From NCBI GenBank assembly GCA_009746045.1, contig RPFO01000065.1:4836107-4900106 (forward strand): 64,000 nt of DNA, in the 5' to 3' direction. Positions within the stretch are counted from its first letter, which is position 1. The number at the start of each line of letters is the position of its first letter. The DNA is from Mesostigma viride. Its lineage: Eukaryota > Streptophyta > Mesostigmatophyceae > Mesostigmatales > Mesostigmataceae. The notes beneath the pieces were generated by a model, which worked only from the letters and a program-made list of their open reading frames with translations, was not told the DNA's origin and did no database searches. Below, in pieces: positions 9,029-18,172 of this stretch. The translations under genes and the position numbers were made by a program.

Positions 9029-11572
9029 ATGCCTCTAAGCACTACGTGGGGGAGAGTGAGGTCAGCACGCAGACGCCAGCGTGCAACTCGCCGCCGCCGG
9101 ACCTTCACTCTACAACACAAGGTGATTACGTGGTTGAATTGGCTATGGCACGGGGGGGCAGACCCTCCGCCTAAATCTGGAGGCGCGTGCTCCAGAGGAA
9201 CGGCGGAGGCCCTGAAAAGGGTCAAGAAGCACTGCGAGTGGTACAGTCGCCGCGTAACCGGCGTTGCGACAGGCCCCGCAGAAGGAAGTGATCTAATCTA
9301 TGGGAAATGTAATAAGTATGAACAACTTGTGGCGGAGCGGGTGAGTCTGCCGAAGCGCGAGGTGGCAGGAAAGGCGAAGCTGCTGGATTTGCTGGCGCTA
9401 CGACCTAGTTGGCGAGAGGTGTACGCGAGCGAAGCCAACTGCATCAAGCCGGAGGTGGCTGCCAGTGCGAGGTATTGGAATGTACCTGCCCCCAGCCGAG
9501 GGTGCACCATGGCGGAGTGGGGCAAGTTGATGGGGAGGGCAGCGGACGTGGGGATGGTGGAGTTCCGAGAGACGCGGCCAAAGTGGGTAGACGGATGTTT
9601 TGGGGTGGCCAAAGGAGTGGGGGAGTTAAGGCTCATTGTGAATAAGAAGTTGGGGAACGCACTGTGGGTGGACCCCCCTAAGACGGTGTTACCCCACCTG
9701 GGCATATACTCGGAGGTCTATATCAAGGGTCGGTGCTACACGGCCAAGAGCGATCTGGTCTCGTATTACTATACCATCCAAGTGCCGGAGTGGTGGTGGG
9801 ATTATCAAGGGCTACCTGATGTGTGGTCCACCGATGTCGGGCTGCCGGGGCGGCGGAGGAGGGTGTGGCCAGTGCTGAAAGTGCTGGCCATGGGGCACTC
9901 CCACGCTGTAGCGCTAGGGGAAGCCATCCATGAGATGGTCCTCTATGCCACGGGCGCTTTGGATCCTAGACGGCAGGTGAACCGCCTCACAAGTGTAGGG
10001 GAGCTGACCGTGCTTCGGAATGCATGGGGTAACCCAACCGCCCTAGCCATCGAGTACAAGGAGGAGAGCACGAGGGAGATGCAAATCGACCTTGAGGACC
10101 CCCCTGCCCCTATGGTATCCATCACTATTGATGACCTGGTGGTCAGCAATGGGCGCACGTGCGAGGCGGTGAATCGCTTAATCGCGAGTGCTATTGAAGA
10201 CGGGTACGCGCCTAACAACCTTGTGCCCTCCAAGGACAAGACGATCATGGCTAGCCCGGAGGGGGAGGACGAGCTAGAAGCTCTGGGTGTTGTTCACCGG
10301 CGGGATGGGGTGTTGGAGCCGACAGCTAAGCAGCTCACCCTTGTGGTTGCGCACACTCGTGTACTCCTCGAGAGGGGACGCGCTACCGCTGAGGCGCTGG
10401 CGGCCGTCGTGGGCCGGTGGGTGTGGCTGCAGATGCTCAGCCGCACTTGCTTGTCCATATGGCAGCAGAGTTTTAAGTTCATCAACCTCAAGGGGTGGGG
10501 CCAGCGAACGCGACCTTTGTGGCAAGGTGTGCGCGATGAGCTCGAGTGTGCCATGGCGTTGGCCCCCATGCTCCGTGTGGACCGGGGGGCTGCCCTGGCT
10601 CCGGTGGTGGTGGCCTCGGATGCGTCTAGTTTTGGGCAGGGGGTTGTCTACGCTGAGATGGCCCCAGCTGAGGTGACGGAATTAGCTCGGGCCCGGGAGG
10701 TGCGGGGTTACCCAACCCTCCTCACCCCAGGTGAGGCCATGTATGCCGGGCCTAGACCCTTGACCAAGGCCGCGGAAAAAGCCATCATCCACGGGCGATG
10801 GCGCGTCGGGATCAAGAGTCGCTGGCGCGATTCGACCATGCACATCAACGAGAAGGAAGTGCGGGCCGCTGTGAAGGGGGTGGAGCGCTCGGCCCGGAAC
10901 CTCGGAACATGGGGTAAGCGGGTGGTGAGGTTAGTGGACTCCACTGCCGCTTTGGGCTGCTTGGCTAAAGGGCGTTCCTCTTCTTACCGGTTAAACAAGC
11001 AATGCCGCCGGTTGTGCGCTCTTACGTTGGTCACCGGCAGCCGCTCACAATGGGTCTGGACGCCAAGTGAGCTTCAGCCTGCGGATGGGCCTTCGCGGGG
11101 GCTTTCCATGGCTGCCTCGGTGGCCGGGTGGGTCCGCGATTTGACTCGCGAGGGTGTTCATCCCAATCCCGGGCCTCGGCTTGGCGCTAGCTACTTGACC
11201 CTTCTTGAGGGCAAGGTGAAGCCGGCTACTTTGATGGTTTACCATCGGGGTCTTAGGTCCTTTTTCGCATGGTGGGCGAGCCGGCGGGGTCGGGTTGGCA
11301 GCTTGTTGCGCGGCTTGACGATAGAGGAATACTATTGCGAGTATGTCGCTTGGGCGCACTCACGGTGTTACAGCCGCCAGTTGTGTGTCAATGCGCTTAT
11401 GGGCCTGAATTTGTACTTCCCCCGGGAGGTGCGGGATTGGGCCTTGGCACGAAGTGTTTTGGCTGGCTGGCGCACGTTGGCACCCCCTCGTGCCCCCCCC
11501 CCATTCCATGGGAGGCTGCGTTTGCGCTTGCTTGTACTATGGTGCTCCAGCGGCAGCCTCGTGCGGCTATGA
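9029..11572 (+). CDS. PAT-like ORF2: reverse transcriptase, RNase H and recombinase N-terminus
   Basis: I took the ATG at 9029 because it follows the ORF1 stop by 47 bp and is the first in-frame Met after it; the frame is open further upstream only as an overlap with ORF1. RT spans about residues 190-480, with LRLIVNKKLGN, KSDLVSYYYTIQVPE, LAMGHSHAVALGEA and the catalytic SITIDDLVV (IDDL at 367-370). RNase H spans about 520-690 (VVVASDASSFGQG, INEKEVRAAV, VRLVDSTAAL, VWTPSELQPADGPSRG). A 2A-like EGVHPNPGP lies at 708-716, exactly between RNase H and the recombinase N-terminal domain (TLMVYHRGLRSFFAWW). After the C10 run at 11493-11502 this frame turns into nonsense and stops; the recombinase continues in the next frame. 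Confidence 0.85.
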   Translation: MPLSTTWGRVRSARRRQRATRRRRTFTLQHKVITWLNWLWHGGADPPPKSGGACSRGTAEALKRVKKHCEWYSRRVTGVATGPAEGSDLIYGKCNKYEQLVAERVSLPKREVAGKAKLLDLLALRPSWREVYASEANCIKPEVAASARYWNVPAPSRGCTMAEWGKLMGRAADVGMVEFRETRPKWVDGCFGVAKGVGELRLIVNKKLGNALWVDPPKTVLPHLGIYSEVYIKGRCYTAKSDLVSYYYTIQVPEWWWDYQGLPDVWSTDVGLPGRRRRVWPVLKVLAMGHSHAVALGEAIHEMVLYATGALDPRRQVNRLTSVGELTVLRNAWGNPTALAIEYKEESTREMQIDLEDPPAPMVSITIDDLVVSNGRTCEAVNRLIASAIEDGYAPNNLVPSKDKTIMASPEGEDELEALGVVHRRDGVLEPTAKQLTLVVAHTRVLLERGRATAEALAAVVGRWVWLQMLSRTCLSIWQQSFKFINLKGWGQRTRPLWQGVRDELECAMALAPMLRVDRGAALAPVVVASDASSFGQGVVYAEMAPAEVTELARAREVRGYPTLLTPGEAMYAGPRPLTKAAEKAIIHGRWRVGIKSRWRDSTMHINEKEVRAAVKGVERSARNLGTWGKRVVRLVDSTAALGCLAKGRSSSYRLNKQCRRLCALTLVTGSRSQWVWTPSELQPADGPSRGLSMAASVAGWVRDLTREGVHPNPGPRLGASYLTLLEGKVKPATLMVYHRGLRSFFAWWASRRGRVGSLLRGLTIEEYYCEYVAWAHSRCYSRQLCVNALMGLNLYFPREVRDWALARSVLAGWRTLAPPRAPPPFHGRLRLRLLVLWCSSGSLVRL

Positions 11573-12105
11573 TGGTCATCGTTATTTTCCAACAATACCT
11601 GCGGGTATCGGAGGCGCTCAACCTGTTGGTCGGCCATGTGCGCTTGCAGCCTGATGTTCGGTTGCGGGGTTCGCAGCGGGGCGCCTTGTTGTTGATGTCA
11701 GCTAAGACGGCTAAGGGGGAGGTGCAGTCTGTGGTGATCGAGGATGTCATGACTGAGACCCTCTTGCGGGCTTGTATGCGTGGCAAGGCGGCCTGGGAGC
11801 GGGTGTTCCCTTACGATTATGCCCAGTTCAGCCGGGTTTGGCATCAGGCCACGCAAGCTTTGGGGGTCGACACGGTGTTTACCATTCACGGGCTGCGGCA
11901 TGGGGGGGCTACCTATGATTTTTTGCGGCAGCGCAGCATGGCTGATATTCAGCATCGGGGTCGCTGGCGCAGCAGCAAAACTGTCGCCCACTATGTGGGA
12001 TTGCACCGGAGCTTGGCCCTCACCCTTCCTGACGCCCTGGTTCGGGCTATCGCCGCCTGCCCCCCGCGCATTTGGCGGAGCGTCTTTTCTCTGCCTTCCT
12101 CTTAA
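11503..12105 (+). CDS. Tyrosine recombinase catalytic domain of the PAT-like element (frameshifted continuation of ORF2)
   Basis: After the C10 run the reading continues in another frame (PWEAAFALACTMVLQRQ). It contains the tyrosine-recombinase residues in order: Arg in QQYLRVSEAL, HGLRHGG (H-x-x-R), GRW, and the likely nucleophile Tyr in VAHYVGLHR. It ends in a TAA at 12105. In this order of elements the enzyme integrates a circular DNA copy. One extra or missing C, or a programmed slip, would join it to ORF2. I treat it as the same protein. Confidence 0.8.
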   Translation: MPWEAAFALACTMVLQRQPRAAMMVIVIFQQYLRVSEALNLLVGHVRLQPDVRLRGSQRGALLLMSAKTAKGEVQSVVIEDVMTETLLRACMRGKAAWERVFPYDYAQFSRVWHQATQALGVDTVFTIHGLRHGGATYDFLRQRSMADIQHRGRWRSSKTVAHYVGLHRSLALTLPDALVRAIAACPPRIWRSVFSLPSS

Positions 12106-12181
12106 GTTCCCTTCATTCTTGTCTTATGCGTCCACCGGTTTTTGTTTTGCCCCTGGCTTGGGTCGCCAGGGAGGGATGTAA

Positions 12182-12315
12182 GGGTAAGGCTAGCCTTTTT
12201 GGACATAAAGTGTTCCCATGGGTAAGGATGGCCAGTTGAGGGCCACTTCCCGATGTGCTCTACTTATTGTTTTAATAAAGAGTCTGGTTACCCTGGAGTT
12301 CCACGGTTAATAGAA
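12182..12315 (+). repeat. PAT-like element repeat B1
   Basis: This 134-bp repeat matches 12728-12861. It includes TTATTGTTTTAATAAAGAG with AATAAA at about 12274, a likely 3'-end signal for the element transcript. It ends in GAA and is directly abutted by A2. Confidence 0.85.
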
Positions 12316-12694
12316 TCGGGGTTCTCTGAACATAGTTTCTTTATAGTGATACGGAAGGGGAGCCGCTGATGCTAGGTGAAATAGAGCTGGGTGATGTGAT
12401 CGTAATAAGGTTGATTAGGCTTCTAGTGTACGAGTATTACGGAAGATATGGCCTAATTGTTGCGGCCCATACCTTGACGGTGTGCTGAGTACCTTGACGA
12501 CGGATTTTTGCGTCTAGGTTCTCCTAGCAGATCTGTGATTGCGGACGGGTTTGCAACAGGCAATATCTGAAGTAAAACTTGACGGCTAAAACTGTTTAGA
12601 GGCCGTTGCCGGATCTGGCCGTTGGTAGAGAGCCGTTGGCCTTGAAACACGATAAAAGCTTGCTCACCTAGCTCATGGCGGTCTCTTTTGTTTT
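12316..12694 (+). repeat. PAT-like element repeat A2
   Basis: This is the second copy of the 379-bp A repeat, immediately after B1. The B1-A2 junction has the form expected of the end-joined circular DNA intermediate. Confidence 0.85.
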
Positions 12695-12727
12695 CCCACC
12701 CGCCCTCCCTGTGTGTTGCCTGTTTGG

Positions 12728-12861
12728 GGGTAAGGCTAGCCTTTTTGGACATAAAGTGTTCCCATGGGTAAGGATGGCCAGTTGAGGGCCACTTCCCGAT
12801 GTGCTCTACTTATTGTTTTAATAAAGAGTCTGGTTACCCTGGAGTTCCACGGTTAATAGAA
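12728..12861 (+). repeat. PAT-like element repeat B2
   Basis: This is the second copy of the 134-bp B repeat. It ends in GAA at the right border of the element. A 33-bp C/T-rich spacer separates it from A2. Confidence 0.85.
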
Positions 12862-12863
12862 AC

Positions 12864-14509
12864 TAGTGTTTTTTTCTTGCAAAATGCGCCAAAAATGACC
12901 CCATTCCGCGTGGGACCGCCCTTTATCATCACGTGTGTTGACAAGAGTGCCAACAACTTTGCTTTTATATGCAAGAAGCACTGCCTTGCTACTTTGCAAC
13001 ACGAGTTGGCGTCCAGCCCTACCTATGTTCAGCGTGCACAGTCCACCGCCAGCATCACTGCTGCTCATCGGGCTTTTCTGCACAGCCAAAACATTGTTGC
13101 TGGGGCATTGCTTAAGCGGCAGCGACGCGCCACCACCACTACGTTCCCATATCTGTATCTCACTCTTAAGCTGCACAAAACTCCTGTTGCTTTGCGCACC
13201 ATTGCTGCGTCGCATTCAGCCCCACTGATGCCTCTCTCGAAACTCATCTGCCATGCTTTGAATGCTCTTCTCCCCGAAGCCAATGCATTATGGGTGGAGG
13301 TGAGCACTGTCGAATGCCGGGTATGAATGCGCTGGTAGTTGGATCGTCATAGACTCAGCCCAAGTACGCCTACGCCTTGCCGCCCTTAGCCGTTCTAAGA
13401 CAGCAGCAGAGAAGCGTATACCTATGCCCATAGCCACCTACGATTTCACCATTCTATATACCACTGTCACTAGATTTGCACGATATTTTGAAAGCTTGTT
13501 TAGATAGCCTCCTTACTCGTCTGTATGCACGTAGGCCTCACGGGCGCAACCACCTGCACGTGCGTGTTTCTCAGACCATTGAAGCCCACGGCAACGTGGC
13601 TATCAGGGATTGCGGCAGGTGCTATCGTGCGGGATGCTAATTATAATTATATTATCACGAAGGCTGACCTTGTTCATTGGATCTCTTATCTTGTTGATAA
13701 CACCTTCATTTGTTTTGCGGGCAATGTATACCAACAAGCTATCGGCATCCCTATGGGCACTAACTGTGCCGGGCTCCTTGCAAACCTCTATCTATCTATA
13801 CACTTATGAGCTTGCATTCATGGAGAATCTCATTGCCTCAAACGATGCTGTTCTCATCAGGCCTTTTATCCACACATGTCGATACATTGATGATGTCATT
13901 GCTTTCGACAACCCTGATTTCGCAAGCCATTTGTATATCACCGCTGGTCTGCCTGGCATCTACCCGCAAGCGTCCCTCACATTAAAGCTCACGTCGGAGG
14001 ATACTCATTGCAATTACCTCGATCTTAACATTACCCATAACAAGAAGGGCTGGCGTACGGCTGTCTATGATAAGCGCAAGGATCCTACATACCAGCAAAT
14101 TCCTTTTATTCGTTACCCCGATATTCACAGTCTCCTTTCCCACACAGCAAAATATGGTGTTGTTCTTAGTCAGTTACATCGTTTTTCCCGTTTTTGTTCT
14201 TATCGTGTCGATTTCATCACGACTCTTGTTGAACTCTTGCATCGTTTGTTGGTCAAAGACTATGACCGAGACATGATGCTCCGTCAAGTCCGGTGTTTTT
14301 TGCAACGGCGCCCACATCTGTTCGGTGCTGCATGCCCCTTGGCACAAGCTCTACAAACAGGTCGTGGACCGGCTGGATCGCATAGTATCTCCGCACTGTC
14401 ATCTGAACCCTATGATGCCAGATCTCCTTTGCGGACGTTCCGAGCTTGGCACTGGATTCGTTGTCCACATCGTCGCGTCGCTGCAGCAACACGATGTTTT
14501 CTGGCATAG
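12864..14509 (+). pseudogene. Decayed Penelope-like reverse transcriptase
   Basis: The reading is spread over shifting frames: about 12870-13320, then a second frame to a stop at 13504, then 13525-13809, then about 13800-14509. Motifs in order are ITCVDKSANNFAF, LTLKLHKTP with PLMPLSKLI, IATYDFTILYTT (motif A Asp), QQAIGIPMGTNCAG, CRYIDDVIAF (catalytic), and NYLDLNI. The KxHK, GIPMGTNCAP-like and YIDD motifs are typical of Penelope-like and related telomerase-type RTs. I see no GIY-YIG endonuclease. The 5' end is cut by the PAT-like element or by truncation. One shift lies in a TCTA microsatellite near 13788-13800. Confidence 0.75.
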
Positions 14510-14540
14510 TAACGCAGGCTTTTGGTTCTCGCCGCACATT

Positions 14541-14943
14541 TGAAAGTGCTGTCCTCCGGCTTTTTGCCTTTGCACTGTGTGCAGTTCTTGGACGCTTGGA
14601 ATCATGGCATGGCTAACGTGATGACTGACTAGCTAGACCTTTTCAGTGGTTTTCCATTTGCGGGTATTTCCTCGTAAATGGTGGGTCGAGAGCGATCGCA
14701 GCAATGGTGCTCACCACTATGTAGACACTCCCGGCCAGTTAGGCTCGAAACACACGCCCTGATCAAGCATGCTGTTTCCGGCCCCACCGTCTAGGTCATC
14801 TAGTCGCTCTACACGTACGCCAGCCATAATTTCAATGCACACGGATACACATTTCCATCACCATTCGTCTTCATCATCCTGAACGACTCGAACACGCGGA
14901 CAAGATAACGGCAGGCTCGAGCTACCACGGTCCGGATTCTCCC
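14541..14943. other. Non-coding stretch, nothing recognised
   Basis: Short open frames only. No motif or repeat was recognised until the micro-insertion at 14944. Confidence 0.3.
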
Positions 14944-14973
14944 GATTTCTGGCCTGCGCTGGTTGTCTCCTTG
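14944..14973 (+). mobile_element. 30-nt micro-insertion, copy 1
   Basis: The insert begins GATTTCTGGCCTGCGCTGG and ends CTCCTTG. It is flanked by ATTCTCCC (14936-14943) and ATACTCCC (14974-14981), a near-perfect 8-bp direct duplication. The same segment recurs at 16069, 16148 (inverted, shorter) and 25249. Confidence 0.55.
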
Positions 14974-15051
14974 ATACTCCCAACGTAGTTATGTTCCTAA
15001 TTAATTAATTAATTAATCCACTCTCTCTCCCTTCTTTGGACTGCCATGCAG

Positions 15052-15151
15052 AACAAGACGCGGTGGCATCTGGAAGATTGTCAAGGCTCACACGCCAGCC
15101 CCTGTTGGCAAGCCACCCCCCCCTAAGAGGAAGGGGCGTTTTGCTGAGTAG
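15052..15151 (+). pseudogene. Terminal-exon-like fragment A
   Basis: A pyrimidine-rich tract and CCATGCAG precede a frame reading RRGGIWKIVKAHTPAPVGK and ending in a basic KRKGRFAE then TAG. A related segment lies at 15320-15436, and both are followed by similar GTAGTGTAGA-type sequence. They look like duplicated last exons of an unidentified gene. No upstream exons were found. Confidence 0.3.
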
Positions 15152-15319
15152 TGTAGATAGGATTTTCTAGACTAGATAGCTTCGAGTTAGATTAGTTCGA
15201 TTACGCGGCTTCCTCCACTCCACCCATCCATCAAGGAATATGTGCTACATGATCTCCCAACGGAGGCATGTTATAATTTAATTTAATTTAATTTAATACT
15301 CCCAACCACCTACCTCCAG

Positions 15320-15436
15320 CTCCGGCAGACCAAGGCGGGGCAGCCGGTAAACTGGAAGGGGGCGACCATTTACGTCGGCCACAAGCCCTGGCATGCGACC
15401 CCCGCGGCCCCAGCGACTCCAGACGCCCCAGCTTAG
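15320..15436 (+). pseudogene. Terminal-exon-like fragment B
   Basis: After CTACCTCCAG a 38-codon frame reads LRQTKAGQPVNWKG, then IYVGHKPWHATP and an Ala/Pro tail, ending in TAG. It resembles fragment A in layout and in the sequence after the stop. Function is unknown. Confidence 0.3.
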
Positions 15437-15494
15437 GGGAATACAGCAGTAGTAGTGTAGAATAGATAGACCGTGGCCATGTACATGTACGCCT

Positions 15495-15702
15495 CACATG
15501 GGTCTTATTGCACCAACAGTTTGCCGGATCGGTAGCATGTCCTTTTAGCTAGCGCGCCCGAATGCAGCTGTGGCATGCCTTTGGCATGAAGGAGACTGGG
15601 GGTCTCTACCCTTTCTCCTGTTGTGCACACACAGCCTGGATTAAAAGCACTTCGGTGCTCCGTGACTCCCCAACGGGCGCACGTGTTTTAATTAATTAAT
15701 TA
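15495..15702 (+). mobile_element. SINE-like retroposon with (TTAA)n tail and 10-bp target duplication
   Basis: This 208-bp sequence begins CACATGGGTCTTATTG and ends in a TTAA-repeat tail. ATGTACGCCT occurs immediately before it (15485-15494) and after it (15703-15712), a perfect 10-bp duplication. A UUCG-type hairpin (AGCAC-TTCG-GTGCT) lies near the 3' end. A second copy is at 53800-54010 on the minus strand. No clear tRNA or 7SL head was recognised. The tail and duplication imply target-primed retroposition. Confidence 0.7.
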
Positions 15703-15712
15703 ATGTACGCCT

Positions 15713-16045
15713 CCTAGACAGGCACTATACCAGCTGATTCAAGAGCATTATTTAGCCATGTACATGTGTGCCTATGATCAATGTGCCACACCCCAGACGA
15801 TGCCTAGCTTTATCTAGTTATGCTGCATGTGCCCACGCAGAGAGCTGCTCTCTGCTGAGATGCCACGCTGTAGCTCTTGTATAGCCATAATGATCAGATT
15901 CCCCCCCCATGACAGGCTCCCCTTAGTTGGGTTGAGCGTAGGACACTGGGGGGGGCAGGTGCCCTTGGTGCACCTAGAGCAAGTGTCGTTTACATTCCCA
16001 CCCTTGCCGTGAAGGAAGTAGCTAGCTTAGAATGCATTAAAAACC
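15713..16045. other. Non-coding stretch between small repeats
   Basis: A short frame at 15827-16012 has no recognisable motif. Homopolymer C and G runs are present. No gene is supported. Confidence 0.3.
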
Positions 16046-16068
16046 ATATGCCCCTTCTCTGGGACATG

Positions 16069-16097
16069 ATTTCTGGCCTGCGCTGGTTGTCTCCTTG
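16069..16097 (+). mobile_element. Micro-insertion, copy 2
   Basis: This is the same ~30-nt segment as at 14944. Flanking sequences 16046-16068 and 16098-16120 match over 23 bp with two mismatches (ATATGCCC, TTCTCTGGGA, ATG), so the insert sits inside a direct duplication longer than at the other sites. Confidence 0.55.
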
Positions 16098-16147
16098 ATA
16101 TGCCCTTTCTCTGGGATATGTGCTACATATACTCCCAACGGAGTTAT

Positions 16148-16166
16148 CAAGGAGACAACCAGCGCA
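16148..16166 (-). mobile_element. Micro-insertion, copy 3 (inverted, shorter)
   Basis: The insert reads CAAGGAGACAACCAGCGCA, the reverse complement of the 3' two-thirds of the micro-insert. GGAGTTAT flanks it on both sides (16140-16147 and 16167-16174). Confidence 0.5.
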
Positions 16167-16174
16167 GGAGTTAT

Positions 16175-16819
16175 GTTCCTAATTATAATTAATTAATAAT
16201 CCTGCAACGGAGTTATGTTCCTAATTAATTAATTAGCGGCGTCGCTGCCATTTCTCGCACAGCATTTTCGTGCAAGGGGTCCGAAAGCTGGCATGACATT
16301 CGCATGGCTGCCCAAGTGCCTCCTGAAAAAAACATTACAAGTGTGCCTACGGACTGACACCAAAAAAGGAATGGACTAAGTATTCACCGATTCGGTACGG
16401 GACAAACGTAGGTATCAAGAGGCACAACATGGAATCTTGCTTAGAATCCGTACGTAGGGCGCCCGGCGCCACGCCGGGCAGTGGCAGCCAGCGGCCCAGC
16501 TTGCTGCCTGCCGGCCAGCTGAAAAACTCCGACGGCCTAGTCAGTGGCGGGGCCCCCCGGACACCGGCTACCGGACGGCCGCACGGCCTCCGGACAAATG
16601 CGTCCGGACGGCCCAGCGGCCTTCGGACATTCGGACACGCTAGCAGAAGCACTGGGCTCCGCGTCATGTGACCCAGTTTGGCATTCATAGCGATTTGGGC
16701 CGTGGCCGGTGCTCACAAACCTGTAACTATAGGAACTAGATCGATAGCTAGCATCATCCATTCCATCCCACTGAGGACTTCTGCTCACGTACGTGACGCA
16801 GTCACGTGTACATTGATAT
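16175..16819. other. Non-coding stretch with AATT microsatellites
   Basis: AATTAATTAATT runs occur near 16185-16232. Two copies of CAACGGAGTTATGTTCCTAA-like sequence precede such runs. A GC-rich part at 16440-16680 has open frames on both strands with no recognisable domain. Confidence 0.35.
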
Positions 16820-17930
16820 TCTGATTTGGCACGCCGGCGCAAAGGTGAAAACCATTTGCGTTCAGTGCCGGTCCGCGGAAAACACGGAAAACGCGATGAT
16901 TCTGCAAATGAATCCGACCGGAATCGAACTTGGGACCTCTCGCACCAACTTCTGACTATAGGCCGGACGTCTCCGGATCCTAGGGCATCGTCAACTTACA
17001 CCTACAGTCATCCGCAAAAGTTCTCCTTGTGGGGGAGTGATGCAAGCCTTTCGGATTTGGTACTAGATAAATCATTCGAGATCTGTGTGCGTAGGAGTAC
17101 TACACATGTGTCTGCACGCGAGACTTGTTCAGTCTCGCAACGTACGTGAGACGGGCTGAACACGGCTGGAACCTTCTTTTTTTGAAGGGGGCGTAGCTGG
17201 TACTAGATCGAGATCAGCCAAGCGTATATTCTGATTTGGCACGCCGCAAAGGTGAAAACCAGTTGCGTTCAGTGCCGGTCCGCGGAAAACACGGAAAACG
17301 CGATGATTCTGCAAATGAATCCGACCGGAATCGAACTTGGGACCTCTCGCACCAACTTTCGCTGACTAAAGGACGGACGTCTCCGGATCCTAGGGTGCCC
17401 ATCGCCAACTTACACCTACAGTCATATCCGCAAAAGTTATCCTTGTGGGGGAGTGATGCAAGCCTTTCGGATTTGGTACTAGATAAATCATTCGAGATCT
17501 GTGTGTGTAGGAGTACTACACACGTGTCTGCACGCGAGACTTGTTCAGTCTCGCAACGTGAGACGGGCTGAACACGGCTGGAACCTTCTTTATTAGAAGG
17601 GGGCGTAGCCGGTACTATCGAGATCAGCCAAGCGTATATTCTGATTTGGCACGCCGCAAAGGTGAAAACCATTTGCGTTCAGTGCCGGTCCGCGGAAAAC
17701 ACGGAAAACGCGATGATTCTGCAAATGAATCCGACCGGAATCGAACTGGGGACCTCTTGCACCAACTTTCGCTGACTAAAGGACGGACGTCTCCGGATCC
17801 TAGGGTGCCCATCGCCAACTTACACCTACAGTCATATCCGCAAAAGTTCTCCTTGTGGGGGAGTGATGCAAGCCTTTCGGATTTGGTACTAGATAAATCA
17901 TTCGAGATCTGTGTGTGTAGGAGTATGTGT
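16820..17930 (-). repeat. Three tandem ~410-bp units with a tRNA-like segment, flanked by an 8-bp direct repeat
   Basis: Units begin at about 16817, 17227 and 17637 (period 410); the third is shorter. On the minus strand each contains GGTGCGAGAGGTCCC followed by AGTTCGATTCC, resembling the anticodon-to-T-arm part of a tRNA-Pro with a Pol III B box. A 7-bp acceptor-like stem (GGATCCG with CGGATTC) can be drawn around it, but the T stem is degraded. ATTGATAT occurs at both ends (16812-16819 and 17931-17938), suggesting the block inserted as one piece or expanded after insertion. The frames inside it are repeat translations. Confidence 0.6.
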
Positions 17931-17938
17931 ATTGATAT

Positions 17939-18172
17939 AGCTGCCACCCTGCATGCTTGCTGCACCATGGCATGAGGGACACCTGCTCAAGGATACTAAA
18001 TGGCTCGACGAGGACCTAACTGCCACTGCAGGACGCTGGCTCGGCTTTCCCCTGCCTAAATGACTTGTTGGTTCTTCATTATTGAGTGCCGCGCAGACAA
18101 TAAGCCAGTCCCAATATTCATCAAGCACAAGCAGCCGGCTCCTGCCCTTGGAGGCCGTCATGGTGACGTAGA
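17939..18172. other. Presumed 3' flank of the methyltransferase gene
   Basis: Non-coding as far as I can see. On the minus strand it follows the methyltransferase stop codon and would hold its 3' UTR. Confidence 0.35.

Larger units (their letters stand above)
7473..12861 (+). mobile_element. PAT/DIRS-like tyrosine-recombinase retrotransposon, near-complete
   Basis: The layout is A1 (7473-7851), gag-like ORF, RT-RNase H-recombinase ORF, B1 (12182-12315), A2 (12316-12694), spacer, B2 (12728-12861). Split direct repeats of this A-B-A-B form, with an RT of DIRS type and a tyrosine recombinase and no DDE integrase, define PAT/Ngaro-like members of the DIRS order. GAA sits at all three boundaries: before A1, at the B1/A2 join and at the end of B2. 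That fits a short recombination core rather than a target duplication. The only visible lesion is a frameshift at a C10 run. It sits directly against a decayed Penelope-like RT on its right. Confidence 0.9.

Noticed and set aside
17330-17400. Functional tRNA-Pro gene on the minus strand
   Set aside because: T stem is mispaired and the D arm is absent; it is a decayed tRNA-like part of a repeat.
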